A DNA stretch of 64,000 nt from Robinsoniella sp. (GTDB lineage: Bacteria; Bacillota; Clostridia; Lachnospirales; Lachnospiraceae). Shown one piece after another: positions 1 through 8,305 of this stretch. The notes beneath the pieces were generated by a model. The model saw nothing but the letters and a program-made list of their open reading frames with translations. It ran no database searches and was not told the origin of the DNA. The position numbers and the translations under genes are program-made. How positions within the stretch are numbered: position 1 is the stretch's first letter; every line of letters starts with the position of its first letter. The stretch lies in NCBI GenBank assembly GCA_022788205.1, contig JALEVQ010000013.1:1-64000 (forward strand). The letters run 5' to 3'.

Positions 1-69
<69 letters not shown>

Positions 70-117
70 CTGGATCGATAAATTGCGAAGTGTTTGATCC
101 GACAAAGATGAATTGAT

Positions 118-192
118 GGTGGGTATAGCGCAGTTGGTTAGCGCGCCAGATTGTGGCTCTGGAGGCCCAGGGTTCGAGTCCCTGTATCCACC
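118..192 (+). tRNA. tRNA-His (GTG)
   Basis: Complete cloverleaf. Acceptor GTGGGTA pairs with TATCCAC, the anticodon loop is TTGTGGC (GTG), and the T-loop is GGTTCGAGTCC. An extra G at the 5' end (position 118) can pair with the discriminator C at 192, the expected G-1 of histidine tRNAs. CCA is not encoded. Confidence 0.96.
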
Positions 193-199
193 TTTACAG

Positions 200-272
200 T
201 GGGCTATCGCCAAGCGGTAAGGCACAGGACTTTGACTCCTGCATTCCGCCGGTTCAAATCCGGCTAGCCCAG
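200..272 (+). tRNA. tRNA-Gln (TTG)
   Basis: Acceptor TGGGCTA pairs with TAGCCCA. The anticodon stem is CAGGA/TCCTG with loop CTTTGAC (anticodon TTG) and the T-arm is GCCGGTTCAAATCCGGC. It lies eight bases after tRNA-His, so the two are probably cotranscribed. Confidence 0.96.
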
Positions 273-342
273 CTAGACAGCAAAAGAAAACTTTCGCTGT
301 TTTGAATGAGCAGAGAGACGGTCATATGATGCCGTATGAGGG

Positions 343-373
343 TCCGGACAGTTTTTGCTGTTCGGATTTTTTG
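343..373 (+). terminator. Rho-independent terminator after tRNA-Gln
   Basis: A nine-base-pair stem (TCCGGACAG/CTGTTCGGA) with a T-rich loop is followed by six T residues. It would end the Arg-His-Gln tRNA transcript. A weaker hairpin (ACAGC...GCTGT) lies just after the tRNA at about 278-300. Confidence 0.8.
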
Positions 374-399
374 AGTATAATCTGAAAAAGAAAGAGTAT

Positions 400-479
400 G
401 CGGTTGTGGCGGAATTGGCAGACGCGCTGGTTTTAGGTACCAGTGGGTGACCGTGTGGGTTCGAGTCCCACTAGCCGCA
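400..479 (+). tRNA. tRNA-Leu (TAG)
   Basis: Class II tRNA. Acceptor GCGGTTG pairs with TAGCCGC. The anticodon stem CTGGT/ACCAG encloses loop TTTAGGT (anticodon TAG). A variable region and T-arm GTGGGTTCGAGTCCCAC follow. The discriminator is A and no CCA is encoded. Confidence 0.94.
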
Positions 480-483
480 TTGG

Positions 484-514
484 AAATTCCTTGTGTTTAC
501 AAGGAATTTTTTTT
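484..514 (+). terminator. Terminator of tRNA-Leu
   Basis: An 11-bp stem (AAATTCCTTGT/ACAAGGAATTT) with a four-base loop runs into eight T residues, starting four bases after the tRNA. Confidence 0.88.
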
Positions 515-588
515 ATGGGTGCTTGGTGAAAAAAGGAAAGAGTACCATAAAAATAGAATAGATCAGGATAAAAAAGAAAAGAAAGATA

Positions 589-618
589 TGGACGTATATG
601 GCATAAATATAGTATAAT
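589..618 (+). promoter_or_regulatory. Probable sigma-A promoter for the FN3 protein gene
   Basis: A TATAAT box at 613-618 is preceded 18 bases upstream by TGGACG, a weak match to the -35 consensus. A strong ribosome-binding sequence AAAGGAGG (676-683) lies downstream but has no start codon at normal spacing. Confidence 0.5.
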
Positions 619-762
619 AAATACAAATATTTTTGATAAAAAATGACAAAGATTCTTTGATATTGTCAGATAGTGAAAGGAGGAATTTTATTAAAAAATA
701 GATAAAAAAAGCGAAAAACAAGGATGATGAGGAAGGACGAGTTGAGGAAAGAAGGGTTGAAA

Positions 763-2151
763 ATGAGTAAGATAGGGTGCGTTTCCAAAAGAAGCAAGAT
801 GATCCTGGGGGTATGGATTTGTTTATTCACATTTTTCATCGGTATTGGCGTGCAGGCATCAGAGTTACGAAAAAACATTTTTTTGCAGGAGCCACAAATT
901 GTGTCGGTCAGTGCACCAGAGAATGTGACGACAGCACTTCGTATCACATGGAAGCCGGTTGCGAATGCAGATGGATACATTCTCTATAGAAAGACAGGAT
1001 ACAATTCCGAGTGGGAGAGAATAAAAAAAATAGCTGGTCAGTCGCAGAGTTACTATTCCAATATTAAACTGGAACCGGGAAAAAAATATACGTATACGGT
1101 ACAGGCTTTCTGCAAAGTAGATGGAAAAGTATACTACAGTAAAAAAGAAAATAACCAGTTATCTGCCGTGACACATTTGAAGACACCTGCCCTGAAAGCT
1201 ACGAGAAGCGTTTCGGGAAAAGAGATTAAAATAGCATGGGAAACTGTGCAAAACGCAACGGGATATCGGATCTATCGAAGAGAAGAAGGCATAGGATGGC
1301 GTCTGATTGATACAGTGAGTTGGAGTACAGATGGTTCTATTGTGGATTCGCATGTACAATTGGGGAAAAAGTATTATTACACAGTGAGAGCGGTTTGTTC
1401 GTGGGATGGAAAAACGTATATGAGCGGATATGATCAAAAGGGGATTCTTGGGCAGTTATTGTTAGTCACCCCTCAGGGCTTCAAGGTATGTTTTAGAGGA
1501 AACGATGTTGTAGTGACATGGATGAAAAGTGCCGGAGCAGACGGTTATGTCGTTATGCGCAGTACACAGCCTGACGGTACGTACAAAAAAATAAAAACGG
1601 TTCAAGGGATGAATTCAAATCTGTATTTGGATACTTCTACAGCAAACGACTCTGCTTATTATTATAAGGTACGTGCATTTAAACAGGTGAATGGGAGATT
1701 TGTATACAGTAAATATACAGAGGCGAAATCTATATCAAAAAAGATGATTGAAATCATGGATTATATTCCGAAACAATATAATAGAGAAGAAATCGTCGAG
1801 GGAATGAAACAGATTACACAGAAAATAGGGGGAAGTTTAACACTGGGAACGGAGATCGCATTGTTGAACCTAACGAATGCAAGGATCTGGCATCCTGGAC
1901 TTAACAATGTCAAACTTTGGGTAGTAAATGCAGGAAACAACTGGATCACACTTTTTGGCATACAGATAGGGGACACAGAGGCGACAGCGAAAGGAAAATT
2001 GCTGGCGGTCGGTTTTAAAGAACACGAAGCAGATAAAGAGGGATATAGCTTTGGGTATCATGATGGAAAAATAGAATTAGAAATCTGTCTGAAAATCAAA
2101 AACGGAAAATTATCTGGCTATGAGATGGCTCAATATGCACCTGTGATCTAA
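763..2151 (+). CDS. Secreted protein with three fibronectin type III domains
   Basis: A 462-residue protein with an N-terminal signal sequence (basic stretch, hydrophobic run, cleavage near VQA-SE). Three FN3-like repeats follow at roughly residues 45-325, recognisable from the recurring GY(I/V)-x-(Y/M)R and YYYxVRA patterns. A C-terminal part of about 125 residues is not recognised. FN3 modules are usually spacers or adhesion domains in exported Clostridia proteins, so an extracellular role is inferred; no catalytic domain is seen. The start at 763 is chosen because AAGAAGGG lies six bases upstream. An in-frame ATG at 724 would add 13 residues but has poor ribosome-binding context. It stands alone, with its own promoter at 589-618. 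Confidence 0.78.
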   Translation: MSKIGCVSKRSKMILGVWICLFTFFIGIGVQASELRKNIFLQEPQIVSVSAPENVTTALRITWKPVANADGYILYRKTGYNSEWERIKKIAGQSQSYYSNIKLEPGKKYTYTVQAFCKVDGKVYYSKKENNQLSAVTHLKTPALKATRSVSGKEIKIAWETVQNATGYRIYRREEGIGWRLIDTVSWSTDGSIVDSHVQLGKKYYYTVRAVCSWDGKTYMSGYDQKGILGQLLLVTPQGFKVCFRGNDVVVTWMKSAGADGYVVMRSTQPDGTYKKIKTVQGMNSNLYLDTSTANDSAYYYKVRAFKQVNGRFVYSKYTEAKSISKKMIEIMDYIPKQYNREEIVEGMKQITQKIGGSLTLGTEIALLNLTNARIWHPGLNNVKLWVVNAGNNWITLFGIQIGDTEATAKGKLLAVGFKEHEADKEGYSFGYHDGKIELEICLKIKNGKLSGYEMAQYAPVI

Positions 2152-2280
2152 ACAAAATTTGATATGGAAGATAAAATATTACAAAAAAATTAAAAAATAT
2201 ATGAAAAAGGCAAAACACGATGTCGAATAATTTCGGGAAATCTTGGGAAAAATAGAAAATATGAAAGGATAAGTCGAAAC

Positions 2281-2309
2281 TTGACAAAGAAACAAAAATG
2301 TAATATAAT
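2281..2309 (+). promoter_or_regulatory. Consensus sigma-A promoter
   Basis: TTGACA (2281-2286), a 17-base spacer and TATAAT (2304-2309) match the consensus at every position. It drives the small orphan gene starting at 2399. Confidence 0.85.
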
Positions 2310-2398
2310 TGTAACAAAATTTTCGAAGTGTTATGTTTGAGGTTGCACTTTATTCTAACTTGTCTCAAGGACAGATAAGCCAGAAAGAAAGGAAGAAA

Positions 2399-2647
2399 AT
2401 GGAGAAAATGAGTGTAGAGATCGATGATTTATATTATAGCACTATCGAACAGCAAATTTGTTCTTTCTTTGACATGGGAGAGACGATGACAAGTATGAAA
2501 AAAATGGAGTGCGCGGAGGACTGCTACGGGAGATGTACAATCCACGGCTCAAAAAAGATGGGAAGATTTTCCATCCATATTAAAAAGTTAAAAACCGGGA
2601 AATATCGTCTAGTAGCCAATTGCTGTGACATATATCGTGTGTGCTGA
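2399..2647 (+). CDS. Small cysteine-containing protein of unknown function
   Basis: An 82-residue protein I do not recognise. It carries five cysteines (CSFF, CAED, CYGRC, NCC) among basic and acidic stretches and has no signal peptide or membrane span. The start at 2399 follows AAAGGAAG; the next in-frame ATG at 2408 is also possible, and an upstream one at 2333 lacks a ribosome-binding site. A perfect consensus promoter ahead and a terminator behind make it a well-delimited single-gene unit, which argues that it is real and probably well expressed. Function cannot be inferred. Confidence 0.6.
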   Translation: MEKMSVEIDDLYYSTIEQQICSFFDMGETMTSMKKMECAEDCYGRCTIHGSKKMGRFSIHIKKLKTGKYRLVANCCDIYRVC

Positions 2648-2652
2648 AAAAT

Positions 2653-2706
2653 AGCATCTTTCAGATCCAAAGGAATTTACTTTTGGGAAAGAAAGATGCT
2701 TTTTTA
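2653..2706 (+). terminator. Terminator of the small orphan gene
   Basis: AGCATCTTTC (2653-2662) pairs with GAAAGATGCT (2691-2700). An inner CCAAAGG/CTTTTGG pairing extends the hairpin, and six T residues follow. Confidence 0.75.
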
Positions 2707-2854
2707 ATTGTTGGCTAGAGCAGACCGAGCAGAAAACGCAGCGTGTCTGCAGTGATATTATCTGGGGCGATGGCTTCCACGGGTGCACGATGGCGTCCAC
2801 ACGCCAAGTCGAACGGAATGGCTTTCCATGCTTTTATTCTTATAGAAGTTGTGC

Positions 2855-2902
2855 TATAATGAGAAAATATACGAAAAAAGGAAAGACATCATAATGTCTT
2901 TC
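2855..2902 (+). promoter_or_regulatory. -10 box and leader hairpin before the DUF445 gene
   Basis: TATAAT at 2855-2860 has only a poor -35 partner. About 20 bases later GAAAGACAT (2881-2889) and ATGTCTTTC (2894-2902) form a nine-pair hairpin with a four-base loop, ending 26 bases before the start codon. There is no T-run, so it looks like a 5' stabilising or regulatory hairpin and not a terminator. Confidence 0.42.
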
Positions 2903-2927
2903 TGAGTTTATACATAGGAGGCAGAGG

Positions 2928-3818
2928 ATGAACTGGATTCAGATTTTATCCGGTCCTGCTATCGGTGCAGTGATCGGATATTGTACAAATTATATTGCAG
3001 TTAAAATGTTGTTTCGACCGTTGAAACCGATTAAGATAGGAAATTACACACTGCCTTTCACTCCTGGTATCATACCAAAGGGGAAGGACAGACTTGCCAG
3101 AGCACTTGGAAAAGCCGTCGGTGAGGAACTACTGACAAAGAAAGACATGGAAGATGCCTTGCTCGCTGATGAGATGAAACAGATGGTGAGAGACAGCGTG
3201 GCTGTCGGCATTGAAGAGGATCAGAAGACGATTGGACAGCATATAGAAGGATGGATGACTCCAGAAAAGGCAAAAGAGTGGAATGTGAGGATGGTGGATC
3301 TGGTGTCAGAAAAAATTGTGAACGGTCTTCAGAAGATGGGGATTGGTGAGCTGATCGCTCGGGAAGGCGGAAGGATCATAAAGGAGAAGACAGAGGGTAC
3401 TTTTTTGAGCATGATGATCAATGACAACCTGATTCAGAGCATTGTGACTCCGGTTGGGGAAGAGGCAGAAAAGTATCTGGAAGTTCATGGGACGGAAAAG
3501 ATCAAGCCGATTGTGGAGAAAGAAATCTGTCACCTGGAAGAAAACAGGATAGAAGCAGTTCTGGAAGGCGTGGGTACAGATGCAAAGCAGATTGGAAGTC
3601 TTGCAGAGAATGTTTATGAAGAGATTGTCAGAAAAAAAGGACAGGATATCATAGGAAAGATCCATGTCGCAGAGATTGTGGAACAAAAAGTTCAGCAGAT
3701 GGATGTGCTCGATCTGGAAAAGCTTCTTCTGTCAATCATGAAAAAGGAATTGAATGCAATTGTGAATCTCGGTGCGGTGATCGGATTTGTGATTGGGTGT
3801 GTGAATCTGTTGTTCTGA
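2928..3818 (+). CDS. DUF445 family membrane protein
   Basis: A 296-residue protein. The N-terminal segment (residues about 7-30, GPAIGAVIGYCTNYIAVKMLF) and the last 20 residues (GAVIGFVIGCVNLLF) are hydrophobic, with a long charged helical middle between. The conserved YCTNYIAVKMLFRP and TPGIIPKGKDRLA stretches are typical of DUF445 (YheB-like) proteins. These are membrane-anchored at both ends and of unknown biochemical function; the B. subtilis member is longer. The start is preceded by AGGAGGCAGAGG. It sits ahead of the AlaX-type gene with a 58-base gap and could be cotranscribed with it. Confidence 0.88.
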   Translation: MNWIQILSGPAIGAVIGYCTNYIAVKMLFRPLKPIKIGNYTLPFTPGIIPKGKDRLARALGKAVGEELLTKKDMEDALLADEMKQMVRDSVAVGIEEDQKTIGQHIEGWMTPEKAKEWNVRMVDLVSEKIVNGLQKMGIGELIAREGGRIIKEKTEGTFLSMMINDNLIQSIVTPVGEEAEKYLEVHGTEKIKPIVEKEICHLEENRIEAVLEGVGTDAKQIGSLAENVYEEIVRKKGQDIIGKIHVAEIVEQKVQQMDVLDLEKLLLSIMKKELNAIVNLGAVIGFVIGCVNLLF

Positions 3819-3876
3819 CCGGAACTGCCCGGTTCAGATCAGCAGAAAATTTTGTGCAAAAGAAAGGCTGTAAAAC

Positions 3877-5034
3877 ATGAGATTATATGAGAAAGATGCG
3901 TATCAGACTACCTTTTCGGGAAAGGTTCTTTCCTGTGAGGAGGATGGAAAACAGTGGAAAATTTTGTTGGATCAGAGTTGTTTTTACCCGGAAGGAGGAG
4001 GTCAGCCTTCGGACAGCGGAGTGCTCGCACAGGCAAAGGTTTTAGATGTGCAAGAGAAAAATGGAGAGGTTATACACTGGACAGACCGCCCTTTGGAAGT
4101 GGGCAGACAGGTGGAAGGGAAGATTGACTGGGATAGACGCTACCATTTTATGCAAAATCATACAGGGGAACATCTGGTGTCTGGACTGATCCACAAAAAA
4201 TATGGATATGAGAATGTGGGATTTCACATGAATGAGGAAATGGTCACGATTGATGTGGGGGGTGTCCTGACCCAGGAACAGTGTGATGAGATAGAGAGAC
4301 AGGCAAATGAGGAGTTACATAAGGGTAGAGAAATCGAAATTTTTTATCCATCAAGGGAAGAACTGGAAACGATTGCTTACCGGAGCAAGAAGGAAATTCA
4401 GAGTCAAGTGCGAATTGTAAGAATCCCAGAATGCGATACATGTGCCTGCTGTGGAAGTCATGTAAAAAATACGCTGGAGATCGGGCTGATCAAGCTTCTG
4501 ACCGTGCAGCATTATAAAAGCGGAGTGCGTATCACGATGCTCTGTGGAAAAAAAGCATTTGAGGATTATGAGAGAAAGCACAAAAGTGTGATGGAGATTT
4601 CAAGAATGCTCTCCGCAAAGCCGGAAGAGACCTCTGCGGCAGTCGGACACCTGAGAGAAGAAAATCAAAATCTTAAGCAGAGAGTCGGACAGTTAAGACA
4701 GCTGCTTCTTGAGGCAAAGGCAAAGATGATACCAGAAAATCAGAAAGAAATTTTTCTGTGTGATGAGAATCTCGAGGCATCTGATCTGCGCCACATGATC
4801 AATGCGCTGATTCAAAAAGGAGATCATGTTATGGTTCTTGCCCCGGCAAAAGATGCGATGTTCTACTATGCAGCTGCGAGCAGGGTGATGGACAGCAGAC
4901 AGATCAGCAAAGAGCTTGCACAGCGATTTGGAGCAAAAGGCGGCGGCTCGGCACAGATGGTACAGGGAACGATCAGCGGTGAGATAGGTCAGATTGAACG
5001 CATGTTTTGTGAGATTGTAAAAAGAGACGAGTGA
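3877..5034 (+). CDS. Alanyl-tRNA editing protein (AlaX-L type)
   Basis: A free-standing trans-editing enzyme that hydrolyses mischarged Ser- or Gly-tRNA(Ala), related to the editing half of AlaRS. The zinc-binding HxxxH is visible as H95/H99 in [10 protein letters not shown]. The second half of the site is C189...H195 in a cysteine cluster ([10 protein letters not shown]). The N-terminal [12 protein letters not shown] is the usual AlaX signature. Residues about 235-285 are coiled coil, and the C-terminus is a DHHA1 domain with the GAKGGGS motif, which places it in the long AlaX-L class (385 residues). It overlaps nothing; the next gene (endonuclease IV) starts 23 bases after its stop. Confidence 0.9.
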   Translation: MRLYEKDAYQTTFSGKVLSCEEDGKQWKILLDQSCFYPEGGGQPSDSGVLAQAKVLDVQEKNGEVIHWTDRPLEVGRQVEGKIDWDRRYHFMQNHTGEHLVSGLIHKKYGYENVGFHMNEEMVTIDVGGVLTQEQCDEIERQANEELHKGREIEIFYPSREELETIAYRSKKEIQSQVRIVRIPECDTCACCGSHVKNTLEIGLIKLLTVQHYKSGVRITMLCGKKAFEDYERKHKSVMEISRMLSAKPEETSAAVGHLREENQNLKQRVGQLRQLLLEAKAKMIPENQKEIFLCDENLEASDLRHMINALIQKGDHVMVLAPAKDAMFYYAAASRVMDSRQISKELAQRFGAKGGGSAQMVQGTISGEIGQIERMFCEIVKRDE

Positions 5035-5057
5035 CAAGGAAGTACGGAGGAGAGCTT

Positions 5058-5888
5058 ATGTTAAAGATAGGATGCCATCTGTCAAGCTCAAAAGGCTGGG
5101 AAGCCATGGGACGTGATGCACTGAAAATCGGGGCGAATACCTTTCAGTTTTTTACGAGAAATCCGAGGGGGAGCAAAGCAAAGGCGCTGAATCTGGATGA
5201 TGTGGCAAAATTGAGAGAGCTGATGGAGGAACATGGTTTTGCGAAGATTGTCGCTCATGCCCCATATACCTTAAATGCATGCTCACAGGATGAGAGAATA
5301 CGGGAATTTGCGAGAGAGACAATGGAAGATGACTTGAAGCGAATGGAGTCTTTGCCCGGAAATTACTATAATTTCCATCCGGGAAGCCATGTACAGCAAG
5401 GGTCAGAGCGGGGGATTATCCAGATTGCGGATCTGCTCAATGAAATTTTGCAAAGTGATCAGAAGACGATAGTGCTGCTTGAGACAATGGCAGGGAAGGG
5501 CACGGAGGTCGGCAGATCTTTTGAAGAATTGCAGGCGATTCTGGAGCGTGTAAAGTGTAAGGAAAAAATGGGGGTCTGCATGGATGTGTGCCATGTCCAT
5601 GATGCGGGGTACGATGTGGTGAACCATCTCGATGAGGTATTGGAGGAATTTGACCGGATTGTCGGTTTAGAGCGGTTGAAGGTGATTCATCTTAATGACA
5701 GCAAAAATCCTCTGGGAAGCCATAAGGATCGCCATGAGAAAATCGGAGAGGGATTTCTTGGACTTGAGGCTATGGTGCGCATTGTGCGCCATCCTGTTTT
5801 GAAGGATTTGCCTTTTATTCTGGAGACGCCAAATCAGTTGGACGGATACGAGAGGGAGATTCATCTGCTGAGAGAGGCATCATGTTAG
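5058..5888 (+). CDS. nfo: Deoxyribonuclease IV (AP endonuclease)
   Basis: A 276-residue zinc-dependent AP endonuclease that incises 5' to abasic sites in base-excision repair. Family landmarks are in order: [10 protein letters not shown] at the N-terminus, [11 protein letters not shown], the metal-binding [46 protein letters not shown] and the final ILETP. The start is the ATG after GGAGGAGAGCTT; an upstream in-frame alternative at 5031 overlaps the preceding gene and has no ribosome-binding site. It ends 34 bases before the strong fhs promoter. Confidence 0.95.
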   Translation: MLKIGCHLSSSKGWEAMGRDALKIGANTFQFFTRNPRGSKAKALNLDDVAKLRELMEEHGFAKIVAHAPYTLNACSQDERIREFARETMEDDLKRMESLPGNYYNFHPGSHVQQGSERGIIQIADLLNEILQSDQKTIVLLETMAGKGTEVGRSFEELQAILERVKCKEKMGVCMDVCHVHDAGYDVVNHLDEVLEEFDRIVGLERLKVIHLNDSKNPLGSHKDRHEKIGEGFLGLEAMVRIVRHPVLKDLPFILETPNQLDGYEREIHLLREASC

Positions 5889-5922
5889 ACATCGGCAAAA
5901 TTGTGACATCTATAAAATATGC

Positions 5923-5951
5923 TTGACAAATGGAAAAATAAGGGGTATAGT
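5923..5951 (+). promoter_or_regulatory. Sigma-A promoter of the riboswitch-controlled fhs transcript
   Basis: TTGACA (5923-5928), a 17-base spacer and TATAGT (5946-5951) give a near-consensus promoter. Transcription would begin near 5958, giving a leader of about 445 bases before fhs. No comparable second promoter was found between the two riboswitches. Confidence 0.85.
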
Positions 5952-5971
5952 ATAGATGTCAATAAAAAGTT

Positions 5972-6041
5972 CCGGTTGCTGACGGATAATTGTAGAGTAC
6001 TACAGTGTGATCGGAATGAGATAGTGTCGACCGTCTGGACA
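5972..6041 (+). ncRNA. ZTP riboswitch aptamer (pfl motif)
   Basis: The order of elements matches the pfl/ZTP consensus. P1 5' strand CCGGTT (5972-5977) pairs with GATCGG (6010-6015). The conserved GCTGACGG follows at 5978-5985. A P2 hairpin TGTAG/CTACA with an AGTA loop occupies 5991-6004. The 3' core TCGACCGTCTGGACA (6027-6041) resembles the family's CCGxCUGGGCA. ZTP riboswitches sense the alarmone made from AICAR when 10-formyl-THF is short and usually turn on folate one-carbon genes. The last four bases are shared with the following terminator, the usual ON-switch arrangement. The assignment is by eye; a covariance-model search would settle it. Confidence 0.85.
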
Positions 6042-6073
6042 GCATTCAAAAATAAAAAATGTTGTCTTTTTTT
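6038..6073 (+). terminator. Terminator forming the ZTP riboswitch expression platform
   Basis: GACAGCATT (6038-6046) pairs with AATGTTGTC (6058-6066), nine pairs with one G-U, followed by seven T residues. Its 5' arm overlaps the conserved 3' end of the ZTP aptamer, so ligand binding and termination should exclude each other. Confidence 0.85.
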
Positions 6074-6103
6074 ATTTGACAGGCTCGCTTTTTTCATCTG
6101 ACA

Positions 6104-6118
6104 GCCGACATAGTCGGC
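6104..6118 (+). other. Short hairpin between the two riboswitches
   Basis: GCCGAC and GTCGGC flank a three-base ATA loop, with CTG/CAG flanks nearby. There is no T-run, so it is not a terminator. It may insulate the two riboswitches or slow polymerase; its role is unknown. Confidence 0.4.
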
Positions 6119-6152
6119 AGCAAGCAAAAATGAATAAAAACTGTTTTTTATA

Positions 6153-6245
6153 AGGTAGAGTAGATGTCATGCGTAAAGTGTCACAGAAGAGGAAGAATTT
6201 CTGCGAACGAAGGATTGCCCGCGTCGTGATATCGCTTCCGCTACT
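6153..6245 (+). ncRNA. Tetrahydrofolate (THF) riboswitch aptamer
   Basis: The sequence follows the known THF-I riboswitch of folate transporter genes. The conserved GAGTAGAT lies at about 6158-6165 and GCGTAAAGTG at 6171-6180. A P3 hairpin (CAGAA...TTCTG) comes next, then the conserved ACGAAG, then CCGCGTCGTGATAT and the closing CCGCTACT. P1 is GGTAG/CTACT and P2 is ATGTCAT (6164-6170) with GTGATAT (6226-6232). THF-I riboswitches bind reduced folates. This one lies only about 80 bases after the ZTP unit, in the same transcript, upstream of formate-THF ligase. Confidence 0.85.
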
Positions 6246-6283
6246 GCGCGAAAGGAAAGACATACTTTTTTGCGCAGTTTTTT
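6243..6283 (+). terminator. Terminator following the THF riboswitch
   Basis: ACTGCGC (6243-6249) pairs with GCGCAGT (6272-6278). G-T and A-T pairs extend the stem inward, and six T residues follow. The first three bases of the 5' arm are also the last bases of aptamer P1, so aptamer closure would compete with termination. Confidence 0.85.
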
Positions 6284-6402
6284 ATTACCATTTTTTTGAA
6301 AAAATAGCCAAAAATACAAGGTTTATATGAAAAAAATTGTAAGAAAAGACGAAAGACGTACCTAACTGCGAAAAGCAGTAGAGATAGAAAGGAGATTTTA
6401 TT

Positions 6403-8088
6403 ATGGGATACAAATCAGATATCGAGATTGCACAGGAGACACCTATGTTGCCGATCACCGAGATCGCAGAGAAAGCTGGCATTGATGAGAAATACTTGGA
6501 GCAGTACGGCAAGTACAAAGCAAAAATCGATTACAACTTACTCAGAGAGACTGATGCCAAAGACGGCAAATTAATCCTGGTGACAGCAATCAACCCGACA
6601 CCGGCAGGAGAAGGAAAGACAACGACAACGGTTGGTCTTGCAGACGCAATGCAGAAGATGGGAAAAAAGGTTATGGTTGCTCTTAGAGAGCCATCCTTAG
6701 GACCGGTATTCGGTGTAAAAGGTGGAGCAGCAGGCGGCGGATACGCACAGGTTGTTCCTATGGAAGACATCAACCTGCATTTCACAGGTGACTTCCACGC
6801 AATCGGCGCAGCAAACAACCTGCTTGCAGCGATGATTGACAACCATATTTTCCAGGGCAACGCTCTGAATATCGACCCGAGAAAGATCACATGGAGAAGA
6901 TGTGTGGATATGAACGACCGTCAGCTTCGTTCTGTTGTTGATGGTTTAGGCGGAAAGACAAACGGAATGCCGAGAGAAGACGGATATGACATCACAGTTG
7001 CATCCGAGATCATGGCAGTTCTGTGTCTGGCAAATGATATCACAGACTTAAAAGAGAGATTATCCAGAATCATCATCGGATATACATACGGAAAAGCATC
7101 CGAGCAGAAACCAGTTACGGCAGGTGACTTACACGCACAGGGCGCAATGGCAGCACTCCTGAAAGATGCGCTGAAACCAAACTTAGTACAGACACTGGAG
7201 CATGTACCGGCAATCGTACACGGCGGACCATTCGCAAACATCGCACATGGATGTAACTCCGTAACCGCAACAAAGATGGCATTGAAACTGTCTGACTACA
7301 CGATCACAGAGGCAGGATTTGGTGCAGACCTTGGAGCAGAGAAGTTCCTGGATATCAAGTGCCGTATGGCAGGACTGAAACCAAATGCAGTGGTAATCGT
7401 TGCAACGGTTCGTGCTCTGAAATACAATGGCGGCGTTGCGAAGGCAGACCTGAACAACGAGAATCTGGAGGCACTGGAGAAAGGACTTCCAAACCTGTTA
7501 CAGCATGTAAGCAATATCAAGAATGTATATGGGCTGCCATGTGTAGTTGCAATCAATGCATTCCCAACTGATACAAAAGCAGAGCTGGATCTGGTAGAGG
7601 AAAAATGTAAAGAGCTGGGCGTAAACGTAGCACTGTCTGAGGTATGGGCAAAAGGCGGCGAAGGCGGACTGAAGCTGGCTGAGGAAGTGATTCGTCTGGT
7701 AGAAGAGCCAAGCGACTTCCACTTCTCCTATGAGCTGGAAGGAAGCATCGAGGACAAGTTAAATGCGATCGCTACCAAGATTTACCATGCAGACCGTGTT
7801 GTCCTGACAGCAAATGCACAGAAACAGGCAAAAGAGTTAGAGGCACTTGGATTTGGCAATTGCCCGATCTGTGTGGCAAAGACACAGTACAGCTTCACAG
7901 ACGACCAGACAAAACTGGGCGCACCAAAAGGATTTGAAATCACGGTAAGAAATCTGAAGATCTCCGCAGGAGCAGGCTTTATCGTAGCATTGACAGGAGA
8001 AATCATGACAATGCCAGGACTGCCAAAAGTACCAGCAGCAGAGAGAATCGATGTAGATGAGACAGGAAAGATTTCTGGACTGTTCTAA
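6403..8088 (+). CDS. fhs: Formate-tetrahydrofolate ligase
   Basis: ATP-dependent synthesis of 10-formyl-THF from formate and THF, the entry of formate into the one-carbon pool. At 561 residues it is of normal family length. The ATP-binding loop [11 protein letters not shown] is at residues 65-75. The signature [22 protein letters not shown] and the HFTGDFHAI segment follow, with the remainder colinear with the family. The start follows AAAGGAG with an eight-base spacer. Just upstream, ACTGC/GCAGT (6365-6379) forms a small hairpin with a GAAAA loop. fhs heads a cluster with fchA and folD, giving three consecutive steps of the folate pathway. Control by the tandem ZTP and THF riboswitches is inferred from the leader. 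Confidence 0.97.
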   Translation: MGYKSDIEIAQETPMLPITEIAEKAGIDEKYLEQYGKYKAKIDYNLLRETDAKDGKLILVTAINPTPAGEGKTTTTVGLADAMQKMGKKVMVALREPSLGPVFGVKGGAAGGGYAQVVPMEDINLHFTGDFHAIGAANNLLAAMIDNHIFQGNALNIDPRKITWRRCVDMNDRQLRSVVDGLGGKTNGMPREDGYDITVASEIMAVLCLANDITDLKERLSRIIIGYTYGKASEQKPVTAGDLHAQGAMAALLKDALKPNLVQTLEHVPAIVHGGPFANIAHGCNSVTATKMALKLSDYTITEAGFGADLGAEKFLDIKCRMAGLKPNAVVIVATVRALKYNGGVAKADLNNENLEALEKGLPNLLQHVSNIKNVYGLPCVVAINAFPTDTKAELDLVEEKCKELGVNVALSEVWAKGGEGGLKLAEEVIRLVEEPSDFHFSYELEGSIEDKLNAIATKIYHADRVVLTANAQKQAKELEALGFGNCPICVAKTQYSFTDDQTKLGAPKGFEITVRNLKISAGAGFIVALTGEIMTMPGLPKVPAAERIDVDETGKISGLF

Positions 8089-8170
8089 ATAAGATCGAAA
8101 CGATACCTCAAAAGAAGAATGCCATCTGTATCTTAAGAGAATGGCGCTCTTTAGATGAGAGGGTGCATGG

Positions 8171-8206
8171 ACTGCGGGGGAAGATCACTTTGCCCCGCAG
8201 TTTTTT
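8171..8206 (+). terminator. Terminator between fhs and fchA
   Basis: ACTGCGGGG (8171-8179) pairs with CCCCGCAGT (8193-8201) and is followed by six T residues. It would separate most fhs transcripts from fchA-folD, so readthrough or a second promoter is needed for the downstream pair. A second stem, GCCAT/ATGGC, lies just upstream. Confidence 0.85.
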
Positions 8207-8305
8207 GAAGGCAGACTGTCTCAGTCTTTGCCTTTATGCAGAAGCAGTGGGGTGGATTGGGAATGTCCACTTTACGAAAAAGTAAACATAGAAGGAGATA
8301 GAAAG

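Noticed and set aside
8089..8206. Possible T-box leader between fhs and fchA (AGGGTGCATGG near a GC-rich stem)
   Set aside because: The spacing does not match the T-box antiterminator, no specifier stem is visible, and the leader is too short. It is an ordinary terminator.
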